A stretch of 19,882 nucleotides of DNA, taken from NCBI GenBank assembly GCA_964544115.1, contig CAZJBP010000064.1, positions 1 to 19,882 of the forward strand, written 5' to 3'. The position numbers and the translations under genes are program-made. Under the pieces are notes generated by a model. The model searched no databases. It was not told where the DNA came from and worked only from the letters and a program-made list of their open reading frames with translations. The DNA comes from CAZJBP01 sp964544115. GTDB taxonomy: Bacteria > Verrucomicrobiota > Kiritimatiellia > UBA8416 > JADHWI01. Position 1 is the first letter of the stretch. Each line of letters starts with the position of its first letter. Below, in pieces: positions 1-10,230 of the stretch.

Positions 1-2616
<2,616 letters not shown>

Positions 2617-2811
2617 CGGCGCCCACACTCTCAGAAGGGTCTCTCGCCTCAGCCACGAGCAAACGGTCGGCTTGGGCCGAATCTGCAGCTCACGATTCGC
2701 CCTCCGCGTCATCAAGAACGCGGTAGACATCGCCCAGAGCTTCAAGTGCCGTCATACAGGCGGTCTCCGGCAACAATTCTGACGACAGTTGGGGATGATT
2801 CCGCAGTTGTC
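2617..2811. other. Intergenic gap between convergent ileS and outer-membrane protein gene
   Basis: This 195-bp stretch has visibly lower G+C than its flanks. It holds a short hairpin, TCGGC at 2667-2671 and GCCGA at 2676-2680 with a TTGG loop. There is no T-run, so it is at best a weak terminator for ileS. The hexamer CAGTTG occurs twice, near 2786 and 2804, with no obvious meaning. No convincing gene was found. Confidence 0.5.
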
Positions 2812-3696
2812 TCAGAACGGGAAGATGACCTTGAGCCAGAGGCGCGAGCCCTCGGGCTTGTTCTCGGTCTCGATCTCGTCCTGATACTTCACCGTGAGGT
2901 TCGCCATCTTGTACTGGTAGTTGATCGCCGGGCCCCAGCCGATCTGCTTGCCCTTGTTGCCGTCCTCGGGTGCCCCTGGGCCGGTGTCGTCGGTGACCTG
3001 CTGGTAGTAGAACCCGTTCAGGCCGGCCGCGAAGCCGCCCCAGTGCTTGCCGAGCGTCACGTCCGTGTGGAACTCGTCGCCCGAGTCGTAGTCGGTCTCG
3101 CGGTTCTCCGTGTTGACGTCGTACATCAGCTTGGCCGATAGTTCGCAGCCGATCGGGTTGAGCCACGTGAACGCCGCCACCGGCTCGAAGGTCCAGTAGT
3201 TGCGGCCGATATTGGCGAGATCGCCCTCGTTGTAGTCGCCCATCGGCAGGTACACGTCCAGGCCCACCGCGCTGAACAGGTTGCCCTTCTTCCATCCGAG
3301 GATCAGCGGGTTGGCAATGACGTCGCCGAGGCCGAAGTTGCTGTCTGAACCCATCGGCGTCGTGACGTCGGTATACAACGTGGGAATGAAGACGTGTTGG
3401 GCCATGGCGTATGCGCCCAGCCACGTGGTGGGCTGCACATGCACGAGGCGGAACACGGGCCCGGCCACATTGAGGTCAAAATCGATCGGCACATTGTTGC
3501 CGTCGCTGTCCTTCAGGTGGTCGGCCTCGTAGTAGAGAAAATAGGTGATCGAGTAGTTTCCGGGGGGCGGCAGCGCGCCCGTCATGAAGTCTTCAGCGCC
3601 GTTGGGGTAGGCCCCTCCGCCGCCCTCTGTTGCCATTGCTGCGCCAGCCAGCGCCAGCCCTGCGACCAGACCCAGACCCAGACTCCGCTTCACCAT
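2812..3696 (-). CDS. Outer-membrane beta-barrel protein, SphA / MetA-pathway phenol-degradation family
   Basis: This predicted 294-residue outer-membrane porin-like protein is usually annotated as a transporter; the substrate cannot be told from sequence. The start is ATG at 3696, with a strong AGGAGG seven bases upstream. A longer frame upstream exists but lacks such support. Residues 1-22 form a Sec signal peptide: basic MVKR, a Leu/Ala/Gly core and an AMA cleavage site. The mature part opens with the family-like segment YPNGAEDFMTGALPPPGNYS and continues with alternating aromatic beta strands such as YFLYYEADHL and GWGPAINYQYKM. It ends in VIFPF, a terminal Phe that acts as a BAM recognition signal. 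A promoter lies just upstream. The family includes proteins beside aromatic degradation genes, but nothing nearby is of that kind, so no substrate is proposed. Confidence 0.85.
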   Translation of the reverse strand: MVKRSLGLGLVAGLALAGAAMATEGGGGAYPNGAEDFMTGALPPPGNYSITYFLYYEADHLKDSDGNNVPIDFDLNVAGPVFRLVHVQPTTWLGAYAMAQHVFIPTLYTDVTTPMGSDSNFGLGDVIANPLILGWKKGNLFSAVGLDVYLPMGDYNEGDLANIGRNYWTFEPVAAFTWLNPIGCELSAKLMYDVNTENRETDYDSGDEFHTDVTLGKHWGGFAAGLNGFYYQQVTDDTGPGAPEDGNKGKQIGWGPAINYQYKMANLTVKYQDEIETENKPEGSRLWLKVIFPF

Positions 3697-3703
3697 GACG
3701 CCA

Positions 3704-3709
3704 CCTCCT
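3704..3709 (-). promoter_or_regulatory. Strong Shine-Dalgarno of the outer-membrane protein gene
   Basis: The minus strand reads AGGAGG, ending seven bases before the ATG at 3696. This is the best ribosome binding site in the window and it fixes the start at the signal peptide. Confidence 0.85.
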
Positions 3710-3748
3710 GATTGCGGAGCGCGCACGCGCACACCCCATGGCTCGCGG

Positions 3749-3777
3749 ATTATGCGTGGCGGCCGTTGCCCGCGCAA
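3749..3777 (-). promoter_or_regulatory. Probable sigma-70 promoter of the outer-membrane protein gene
   Basis: On the minus strand TTGCGC (3777-3772) is followed after 17 bases by CATAAT (3754-3749), five of six matches to the -10 consensus. Transcription would begin near 3742, giving a leader of about 45 bases ending at the AGGAGG. The -35 is weak (three of six) and lies in a small palindrome, TTGC-GCGG-GCAA. A T5 run (plus-strand AAAAA near 3784) lies between the upstream gene's stop and this promoter, but no hairpin precedes it. Confidence 0.5.
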
Positions 3778-3808
3778 CCCCGAAAAACTGGACCGGCGGG
3801 AGCGGCGG

Positions 3809-6409
3809 CTACTTCGATTCCATGCGTTCGTAGTAGCACGCGACGCGCTGCTGGCGCGAATCCGCGGCCAGCAGGATGCGGCAGCCGTCGCGCGGGAGGG
3901 TCGGGGCCTCGATGACCCGCAGGACGTCGACCCACGCATCGGCCCCGGGCACGAGGTCCAGCAGCCGGCTGGGCGAGGTCTCCAGCGCCTTCACATTCAG
4001 GCTGTTTCCCTCCTGCTGGGGAAACAGCGCCAGGTAGAGCATGTCCATCTCGACCAGTTCGTTGAGGAAGTGCGTGCCCAGCGAGACGTCCGGGATCAGC
4101 TCCTCCCGCATGGCCACGACCTCGCACAGCACCGTCACGCGGTTGATATCGCTGAACTGGACCGGGACGCCCAGGTCCGGGCTGCGGGTGCCCCAGCGGC
4201 CCGGGCCCATCAGCAGCACGTTGAGCTCTCCCGGCGGCAGGGCCCGGTTGACGCTCCCGATGAGGCGCGCCACCTCGTAGCGCCTCGCCACGGGAAGAGC
4301 GGCGTAGCGGGCGGTGGGGACGTACAGCAGGTAGTCGATCGGAACCCGTCGGCTGCGACCGACGACGGCGCTGCGTGCGGCCACGATGATGTCGGCGGCG
4401 TCGGGGGTCGCCTCCTTCATCTCGAACGGTTCATCGCCCTGGACCTGCAGCGGGCGGCATTGGAGCAGGTTGATGTGGTACTCGCCCTCGTGGTCGAAGT
4501 TGACCGTGAATTCCGTGTCGACGGGGTAGCCGTAGGCTTCGTGCAGGGCGTGCAGCATCTGGCGCATGTCCCCGACGAACGGCGTGTGCTCCAGCAGGCG
4601 CTCGAACGTCAGCACGGGCACGGGCCGCCCGCTGCGGTCCGACTGCTGGCGGTCGTCCGAGGCCAGCAGGTCCATGGGCAGGTCGCTCACGTTGGGCAGC
4701 ACGTCAAGAAAGTGGCCGGAGACCAGCTGGTTCGCGTCGAGGTCGAGATAGTCCACCAGTCGCTGCGCGTAGCGCCGCACTTCGTCGAAGCTCTGCTCGG
4801 GCCGGAGCTGCGGCGCGTTCAAGGCCACGATGCGCGTGTAATCCTCGTCGCTGCGGTTCACCGCGCGCGTGCCAAGGCCGAAGACGAGGCGGATGACGCC
4901 AGCCTTGGGGTCGATGTCCGGATTCCACACGTAGGGGTTGAAAGAGAACCCCACGCCCGCGGCGGCGGGGAAGAACGTGTGCCCGTGGCGGTTTCCCGAC
5001 ACGCGCATGACCAGCAGCGCCATCTGCTCATCCCGGTCGAGCATCCCGCGGCGCGCACGGTACTGAAGGGCGGCCTCGCTCATCGAGCTGGCGTAGATGG
5101 TGCGGATCGCGGCCATCAGGTTCTCCAGCCGCTGCGTGCGCGGCCCCTGGTTGGCGCAGAACACGCTCTCGTACTTGCCGGCGAACGCGTTGCCGAAGTT
5201 GTCCTCCAGCAGCGAGCTGGACCGCACGATGAAGGGGGACTGGCCGAAATAGTCGACCATCTCCTCGAGCTGCTGGAGGACATCCGCCGGGAAGGTGCCC
5301 GTGATGATCAGCCGGCGCGCGCGCGTGGCGCTCTCGTAGAAATCTTCGCTATCGCGCTGCTGCTGCCGGACCCACCAGATGCCATTGCGCACGAGGTAGC
5401 TGTAGAACACGTCCGAGCCGATGAAAAAGGAGTCGTGCAGCTCCATGCGCGGGGCGAGCCGGGGCAGGTTCTGTCGCAGGATGGCGCGGGCCAGCAGCAT
5501 GCCCACGGCCTTGCCGCCGATGAGGCCCGTTCCGATCATGCGCCGGCGCACGCCCAGCACATCGGCGAGGGAGAGATAGCGGCCGACCAGCTCCAGCATC
5601 TTTTCGTCGCGGGAGATGACCATCCGGGCGAGGCGCGCAAACCAGGGCTGCTCCTCGTCCGCGGGGCGCTGGCCCGCGCCGACCGCGGCGTGCAGCGCGG
5701 CCGCCTCGATGAACGCCTCGTCCCAGAACCCCGGCCGCTCGTCCGAGTGCAGCCCCGACCAGCGCGAAGCGGTCAGGATCTCCGCGATGATCGTGCTGGA
5801 GGTCACGGGGTGCAGGTCCTCGCCGCGCCACACGTGCAGCGTGTTCATCGTCGGCGAGTAGCGGTGCTGCACCTTCATCGGGCGGATGTAGACGGCCTCC
5901 TGGTGGCGGTAAACCTCCATGAACAGCTGCGCCGTGTCCATGATCGGCCGGAGGGCGCGCGCGGAGTGGTGGTGGCGCGAGACCGCGAAATACGCCAGCG
6001 TTTCCAGGTCGAACAGGTACGGGCACGTCAGCATGAAGAAATTGCCCAGCATCTGGTCCGAGGACCAGACGTCGGCCAGGTCCGACAGGCAGTCAAAGAC
6101 GTAACAGGCGCCCCGCCCGCCCCGCTTGATGATGCGGTGAACGTTGTTCGTAAACGGCTCAAAGCCCTCACCGGGATCGCAGACCTCTGTGACCACGCCC
6201 GGGGCGTTCCCGTCGATGAGCGGGGGATGCGATGCGAAGCGGAGGTAGACCAGCGGCTGCCCGGCGGCCCGGGCGGCCCGCACGTAGGGCGTCACGAGCT
6301 TCGCGTAATCGTCGATTGCGTCCACCTGCCAGACCACGTTGTCGCCCGGCAGCAGGCCTTTCAGCACGTGATCCAACCCGGTGATGCCGGTCGAAAAGGT
6401 AGTCCTCAC
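3809..6409 (-). CDS. KaiC-like (P-loop-less) plus PPDK-type ATP-grasp protein, function unknown
   Basis: This 866-residue cytoplasmic protein has three parts. Residues 1 to about 250 resemble a KaiC/RecA fold: GITGLDHVL at 8-16 matches the KaiC entry motif and YVFDCLSDL at 103-111 resembles Walker B, but the P-loop is replaced by VDAIDDYAKL and has no GK[ST]. Residues about 290-655 form a pyruvate phosphate dikinase/PEP synthase N-terminal ATP-grasp domain: GLIGGKAVGM at 295-304, FIVRSSS at 393-399 with Arg396, FAGKYESVF at 409-417, DTEF at 631-634 and LLQCRP at 648-653. The ATP-binding residues look intact. Residues about 660-866 are a distinct region with LMGPGRWGTRSPDLG and SLGTHFLNELVEMDM. 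The phosphohistidine swivelling domain and the PEP/pyruvate barrel are absent, so it is not a complete PPDK or PEP synthase. It starts at GTG with GGGAGG nine bases upstream, and is divergent from mraZ. Similar proteins are usually named only as PEP/pyruvate-binding domain proteins. The reaction is not known. Confidence 0.85.
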   Translation of the reverse strand: MRTTFSTGITGLDHVLKGLLPGDNVVWQVDAIDDYAKLVTPYVRAARAAGQPLVYLRFASHPPLIDGNAPGVVTEVCDPGEGFEPFTNNVHRIIKRGGRGACYVFDCLSDLADVWSSDQMLGNFFMLTCPYLFDLETLAYFAVSRHHHSARALRPIMDTAQLFMEVYRHQEAVYIRPMKVQHRYSPTMNTLHVWRGEDLHPVTSSTIIAEILTASRWSGLHSDERPGFWDEAFIEAAALHAAVGAGQRPADEEQPWFARLARMVISRDEKMLELVGRYLSLADVLGVRRRMIGTGLIGGKAVGMLLARAILRQNLPRLAPRMELHDSFFIGSDVFYSYLVRNGIWWVRQQQRDSEDFYESATRARRLIITGTFPADVLQQLEEMVDYFGQSPFIVRSSSLLEDNFGNAFAGKYESVFCANQGPRTQRLENLMAAIRTIYASSMSEAALQYRARRGMLDRDEQMALLVMRVSGNRHGHTFFPAAAGVGFSFNPYVWNPDIDPKAGVIRLVFGLGTRAVNRSDEDYTRIVALNAPQLRPEQSFDEVRRYAQRLVDYLDLDANQLVSGHFLDVLPNVSDLPMDLLASDDRQQSDRSGRPVPVLTFERLLEHTPFVGDMRQMLHALHEAYGYPVDTEFTVNFDHEGEYHINLLQCRPLQVQGDEPFEMKEATPDAADIIVAARSAVVGRSRRVPIDYLLYVPTARYAALPVARRYEVARLIGSVNRALPPGELNVLLMGPGRWGTRSPDLGVPVQFSDINRVTVLCEVVAMREELIPDVSLGTHFLNELVEMDMLYLALFPQQEGNSLNVKALETSPSRLLDLVPGADAWVDVLRVIEAPTLPRDGCRILLAADSRQQRVACYYERMESK

Positions 6410-6494
6410 AGTTGTCGGCCTCCCTGGGCTCGGCTCGTCGGTAGGGGCAGTGTCTTCCGCGCGAGTCTCCCTTAGCAGAAGCGGTGGGGGTGCG

Positions 6495-6518
6495 GCAATA
6501 TTCCGTGCAACATTCCTT
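6495..6518. repeat. Two tandem imperfect 12-bp repeats in the divergent promoter region
   Basis: GCAATATTCCGT (6495-6506) is followed directly by GCAACATTCCTT (6507-6518), sharing nine of twelve bases. The pair sits between the ATP-grasp gene and mraZ. It may be an operator for the minus-strand gene, whose promoter should lie here, but no -35/-10 pair is clear. Confidence 0.4.
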
Positions 6519-6538
6519 GCAGCGGCGCTGATGAAGTA

Positions 6539-6568
6539 TTGACACGGGGTGGGTTGAAGTGGTGTATT
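6539..6568 (+). promoter_or_regulatory. Probable promoter of mraZ and the dcw operon
   Basis: A perfect -35 TTGACA (6539-6544) is followed after 18 bases by TGTATT (6563-6568), four of six matches to TATAAT. Transcription would begin near 6575, about 23 bases before the chosen mraZ ATG at 6598. It is the only strong -35 seen upstream of the cluster. Confidence 0.55.
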
Positions 6569-6595
6569 GTGTCGCGTCGAGTCACAAAGTGGTGG
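6549..6595 (+). promoter_or_regulatory. Candidate MraZ operator: phased GTGG repeats
   Basis: GTGG begins at 6549, 6559 and 6589, with a degenerate GTGT at 6569. All starts are multiples of 10 bp apart. The larger unit AAGTGGTG is repeated exactly at 6557-6564 and 6587-6594. Known MraZ proteins bind their own promoters at short TGG-containing direct repeats with about one helical turn of spacing. The array covers the spacer, the -10 and the leader, as expected for autorepression. Binding is inferred. Confidence 0.45.
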
Positions 6596-6597
6596 TC

Positions 6598-7068
6598 ATG
6601 GATAACTCCGATTCACAGCCGTCGATTGCGCAGGGCGTGTTCGTCAGCACCTACACGCACTCGCTGGATCCCAAGCGGCGCCTCACCATTCCGTCCGAAT
6701 GGCGGGCGCAGGTGGGGGAGCCGGAGGCGTTGTATGTGCTGCCCGATGTTCAGGATACCTGCCTCCTCGTGTTTCCGGCGAAGGAGATGGTCCGCCGGAT
6801 CGAGCGGATGCGCAAGCACTCGATTGCCGACCGCAAGGCGCGCGAGTTTGCGCGCGTGCTGGCTTCGCAGTCCGACCTGGTGCCCTGGGATGCCCAGGGG
6901 CGCATTCGCATCAAGGATGAGCTCCTGGCCCGGGCGAAGCTGACGGACAAGGTGCTGCTGGTGGGCGCGTTCGACACGTTTGAACTGTGGAGCCCGGACG
7001 TGTTCCGGCAGTCCGGGGGGCTGGATCGCGTCGGGCTGCACGACGCGGCGCAGTACGTGGGGTTCTGA
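6598..7068 (+). CDS. mraZ: Transcriptional regulator MraZ
   Basis: MraZ is a DNA-binding protein with two SpoVT/AbrB-like (swapped-hairpin) half-domains that assembles as a ring and represses the dcw operon. The 156-residue product has both signatures: SLDPKRRLTIPSEWR at 22-36 and DAQGRIRIKDELL at 98-110, followed by VLLVGAFDTFELW. It is the first gene of the cluster, as usual, and lies 39 bp before rsmH. The ATG at 6598 is preferred because a GTG at 6559 in the same frame lies inside the predicted promoter. The ribosome site is weak (AAGTGGTGG). A GTG at 6637 would give a more typical N-terminus and remains possible; with 6598 there is an extension of about 15 residues. Confidence 0.95.
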   Translation: MDNSDSQPSIAQGVFVSTYTHSLDPKRRLTIPSEWRAQVGEPEALYVLPDVQDTCLLVFPAKEMVRRIERMRKHSIADRKAREFARVLASQSDLVPWDAQGRIRIKDELLARAKLTDKVLLVGAFDTFELWSPDVFRQSGGLDRVGLHDAAQYVGF

Positions 7069-7107
7069 GTCGGGCGGGCGGCGTGCGCGCCGCGGGACGG
7101 ACGGTCT

Positions 7108-8088
7108 ATGCATGTGTCGGTCCTGGAGTCCGAGGTGTTGGACCTGCTGGGGGTTCGCCCCGGCGGTCGCTACATCGACGGCACCGTGGGCGCAGGCGGG
7201 CACGCGCAGGCCATCCTCGACCGCAGTGGCCCCTACGGCTTTGTGCTGGGGTTCGACAAGGATCCCGAGGCGCTGGAGCGCACGCGGCAGAGGCTGGACG
7301 CGGCGGGTTACGGGGGGCGCTATCAGCTGGTGCATGCGGATTTTGCCGACATGGGGCGCGTGGCGCGCGCCGAGGGGACGCCGGCGGTGGACGGCGTTCT
7401 GCTGGACCTGGGGGTGTCGTCGCCGCAGCTGGATACGCCGGAGCGCGGATTCAGCTTTCAGCACGACGGGCCGCTGGACATGCGGATGGATCCGGGCGCC
7501 CCGGTGAGCGCGGAGACGCTGGTGAACGGGATGCCGGAGGCGGACCTGGCGCGCGTGCTGCGCGAGTGGGGCGAGGAGCGGCAGGCCCGGAGGATCGCCG
7601 CGGCGATCGTGCGGGCGCGCGAACACGCGCGGCTGACGCGGACGTCGGAGCTGGCGGCGGTGGTGGAGCGGGCGTGCGGGGGGCGGCGTGGGCCGCGGCA
7701 TCCCGCCACGCAGACGTTTCAGGCGTTGCGGATCGCGGTCAACGGCGAACTGGCCAGTTTGGACGCCGGTCTCCGCGCCGGTCTCGACCTGCTGGTGGCG
7801 GGCGGCCGGATGGCGGTGATCGCGTTCCACAGCCTGGAAGACCGCGCGGTGAAACAGTTTTTTGCGGCGCATACGGGCCGCTCGGAGTCGCTGCAGGAAG
7901 GGGGCGAGCGCTGGGTGGGGGAGCTGCCGCGCGTGCGCTCCGTGACGCGCCGGCCGGTGGTCGCACCCCCGGCGGAGTGTGAGGCGAACCCGCGAGCGCG
8001 CTCGGCGAAGCTGCGGGTGGCTGAGAGGTTGGGCGAAGTCTTGGACGGGGCCGCGCAGGCGGACCGCCCGATGAAGATGGGGGCGTGA
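7108..8088 (+). CDS. rsmH: 16S rRNA (cytosine-1402-N4)-methyltransferase RsmH
   Basis: RsmH transfers a methyl group from S-adenosylmethionine to N4 of C1402 in the 16S rRNA decoding centre. The 326-residue product has the family's usual length and motifs: HVSVLESEVLDLL at the N-terminus, the AdoMet loop GTVGAGGH at 25-32, FDKDP at 49-53, LLDLGVSSPQLD at 98-109 and AFHSLEDRAVKQFF at 239-252. It follows mraZ, the almost universal arrangement. Its TGA lies within the GTG of the next gene (GTGA), so translation is probably coupled. Confidence 0.97.
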   Translation: MHVSVLESEVLDLLGVRPGGRYIDGTVGAGGHAQAILDRSGPYGFVLGFDKDPEALERTRQRLDAAGYGGRYQLVHADFADMGRVARAEGTPAVDGVLLDLGVSSPQLDTPERGFSFQHDGPLDMRMDPGAPVSAETLVNGMPEADLARVLREWGEERQARRIAAAIVRAREHARLTRTSELAAVVERACGGRRGPRHPATQTFQALRIAVNGELASLDAGLRAGLDLLVAGGRMAVIAFHSLEDRAVKQFFAAHTGRSESLQEGGERWVGELPRVRSVTRRPVVAPPAECEANPRARSAKLRVAERLGEVLDGAAQADRPMKMGA

Positions 8089-8483
8089 GACTCATGCGAA
8101 GAGGAAACAGGAAGAAGCGGAAGATGAACAGCGTGATGCTGCCCGGACCGGTCATGACGGTGGTCGTGGTCGTGTCCTGCTGCGCGCTGGCCTACATCTG
8201 GCTGGGCTGCCTCTGCGAAGCGCAGGGCCGCGGCATCAAGGCGCTGGAATCCGAGCAGATGGCGTTGAAAGAGGAGCAGACGAACGAAGAAGGGAAGTGG
8301 GCGGTCACCAAGTCCGTCCCCAACCTGGAGGCCGCCCTGCGCCGCCACGGAATCGCGATGAGCGCGCCGCGGCCGGCGCAGACCGTCCGCCTGCAGGGGC
8401 GCTTCTACGAGGGCTGGATCGGCAACGCGGGCAACGGCGCGTCGGTGGCGCGCCTGGAAGGGCAAGGACCCCGGCATGAATGA
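8085..8483 (+). CDS. ftsL: FtsL-like small bitopic division protein
   Basis: The 132-residue protein has the FtsL plan: a very basic cytoplasmic start (RRGNRKKRK), one membrane segment at about 22-44, and a short periplasmic helix with coiled-coil character (about 47-90). FtsL partners DivIC/FtsB and activates FtsWI at the septum. Identification rests on size, topology and position between rsmH and ftsI, since FtsL sequences diverge strongly. The GTG start overlaps the rsmH stop by four bases; an ATG at 8094 with GGGGG ten bases upstream is equally plausible. Four cysteines in or beside the membrane segment (SCC and CLC) are unusual. The 3' end overlaps ftsI by eight bases. Confidence 0.75.
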   Translation: MRLMRRGNRKKRKMNSVMLPGPVMTVVVVVSCCALAYIWLGCLCEAQGRGIKALESEQMALKEEQTNEEGKWAVTKSVPNLEAALRRHGIAMSAPRPAQTVRLQGRFYEGWIGNAGNGASVARLEGQGPRHE

Positions 8484-10230
8484 CCGCCACGTTGCGGCGC
8501 GCATGCTGCTGTGCGGCGCCGTAATCGCCCTGGCCCTGATCGGGCTCGGAGGCCGGCTGGCCTATCTTCACCTGGGCCAGCACGACGAGCAGCGCGCCAG
8601 CGTCAAGCGCAACCGGCATATCCGCAAGACCATCACCGTCCGCCGGGGCAACATCCTGGAGCGCAACGGCCAGATCAACCTCCTGGCCGTGGATGCCCCC
8701 GTGCGCGATATCTGCGCCGACCCCATGAAGATCAGCCAGGACGGCCGGCGGGCCGAGACTGCGGCGGCGCTGGCCGACCAGCTCGACATCCCCGCCGACG
8801 AGGCGGCGGTCAAGCTCGGACAGACGGCGCGCCGCTTCGTCTACGTCAAGCGGTTCGTTCCCGTGCAGGTGGCGGACCGCGTCCGCGCCCTCAAGCTGCC
8901 CGGCGTGTTCCTCGAGGACTCCTCGACCCGCTTCTATCCGCAGCGCAACATGCTGTGCCATGTCCTGGGCTTCGTGAACCAGGAGGGCGTCGGCAGCGCG
9001 GGCGTCGAGCAGCAGATGGATGCGTACCTGCGCGGCTCGCCCGGGTACGTGGAAACCGAAGTCAACGCGCTGCGCCAGGAGGTCTACCCGCACCGCATCC
9101 GCAGCATCCCGGCCATCGAGGGCGCGGACGTCACGCTGACGATTGACCAGAACGTCCAGTACATCGCCGAGCGCGCCATGGAGGACGCCATGCGCCAGTA
9201 CCATGCGAAGGGCGCGTGGACGATCGTGCAGCGCGTCCGCACGGGCGAGATCCTGGCGATGGCGAGCTGCCCGGGGTTCGACCCGAACCGCTTCACGGAG
9301 TCGGACGAGGATGCGCGCCTGAACCGCTCCATCGGCTACGTGTTCGAGCCTGGCTCGACCTTCAAGGCCATCACCATCGCCGCGGCCCTCAACGAGGGGA
9401 CGGTCACGCCGGAAACGAAATTCGATTGCGAGAACGGCTGCTGGTCCTACGGGGGCAAACCGCTGCGCGACTACCATCCCTATGGCGTTCTGACCGTGGC
9501 CGACGGCTTGAAGAAGTCGAGCAACATCCTCTGCGCCAAGGTCGCGCTGACGCTGGGGGATCGCCGGTTCCACGCGTACCTGCAGGCCTTCGGCATCGGG
9601 AAGCGGACGGGCATCGAGCTGCCGGGCGAGGAGGGGGGCATCCTCAACCCGACCAAGCAGTGGTCCAAGATCACCTCCACCCGCGTGGCCATGGGCCACA
9701 GCGTGGCCGTGACGTCGCTGCAGATGCTCAACGTGTTCTGCACGATCGCCAACGGCGGCGTGCTGATGCGCCCGTATGTCGTGAGGGATGTGGTGGGCAA
9801 GGACGGCACGGTGCTGTACCGCATGACCCCGCGCGAGGCGGGCAGGGCGATCTCACCCGAGACGGCCGCCACGATGTGCCAGCTGCTTTCGCGCGTCACC
9901 GAGGAGGGCGGCACCGGCGGACGCGCCCGCGTGGAGGGGTTCCTCGTGGCCGGCAAGACCGGCACCGCGGACAAGCCGGTCAACGGCCGCTATTCCACCT
10001 CGGCGCAGGTGGCCAGTTTCGTCGGCTTCCTGCCCGTCGAGCGCCCGGAGATCGGGATCATCGTGGTGGTCGACGAGCCGCAGCCCTACCACACCGGCGG
10101 GCTCGTGGCCGCGCCGTTCTTCTCCCGGATCGCTTCGGAGGCCGTGCGGTATCTGGGGATTCCGCCGCCGCCGAGCGGCGAAACCGCCGGCGACGGGAAA
10201 CCCCTGGTCGCCCAGAGCGTCAAGCTGTGA
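8476..10230 (+). CDS. ftsI: Penicillin-binding protein, septal transpeptidase FtsI (PBP3)
   Basis: This class B penicillin-binding protein crosslinks septal peptidoglycan stem peptides in the periplasm, working with FtsW. The 584 residues comprise a short cytoplasmic tail, one membrane anchor at about 9-33, a pedestal domain with RRGNILERNG near 56-65, and the transpeptidase domain. Its three catalytic motifs are present: STFK at 294-297 (Ser294 acylated), SSN at 348-350 and KTG at 494-496. There are no PASTA repeats. The ATG overlaps ftsL, and the TGA overlaps the GTG of murE by four bases. FtsI rather than the sporulation homologue SpoVD is inferred from context. Confidence 0.95.
   Translation: MNDRHVAARMLLCGAVIALALIGLGGRLAYLHLGQHDEQRASVKRNRHIRKTITVRRGNILERNGQINLLAVDAPVRDICADPMKISQDGRRAETAAALADQLDIPADEAAVKLGQTARRFVYVKRFVPVQVADRVRALKLPGVFLEDSSTRFYPQRNMLCHVLGFVNQEGVGSAGVEQQMDAYLRGSPGYVETEVNALRQEVYPHRIRSIPAIEGADVTLTIDQNVQYIAERAMEDAMRQYHAKGAWTIVQRVRTGEILAMASCPGFDPNRFTESDEDARLNRSIGYVFEPGSTFKAITIAAALNEGTVTPETKFDCENGCWSYGGKPLRDYHPYGVLTVADGLKKSSNILCAKVALTLGDRRFHAYLQAFGIGKRTGIELPGEEGGILNPTKQWSKITSTRVAMGHSVAVTSLQMLNVFCTIANGGVLMRPYVVRDVVGKDGTVLYRMTPREAGRAISPETAATMCQLLSRVTEEGGTGGRARVEGFLVAGKTGTADKPVNGRYSTSAQVASFVGFLPVERPEIGIIVVVDEPQPYHTGGLVAAPFFSRIASEAVRYLGIPPPPSGETAGDGKPLVAQSVKL

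Noticed and set aside
2690..2752. 21-codon minus-strand ORF after the outer-membrane protein gene, with GGAG upstream (MTALEALGDVYRVLDDAEGES)
   Set aside because: It has a plausible ribosome site and a protein-like composition, but it is very short, only about half its codons end in G or C in a genome with high GC3, and there is no homology or coupling to support it. It could be a gene remnant.
3695..6475. 926-codon open frame on the plus strand opposite the ATP-grasp gene
   Set aside because: It is rich in His, Arg, Val and Gln with no domain signature, as expected of the antisense frame of a GC-rich gene. The minus-strand frame contains clear ATP-grasp motifs.
6559..6597. Upstream GTG start for mraZ
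   Set aside because: The codon lies inside the predicted promoter spacer, upstream of the expected transcription start, so the ATG at 6598 is preferred.
9216..10226. Long in-frame extension upstream of murE
   Set aside because: It lies entirely within ftsI in another frame and is low-complexity Arg/Gly/Ala sequence. MurE homology begins at the GTG at 10227.
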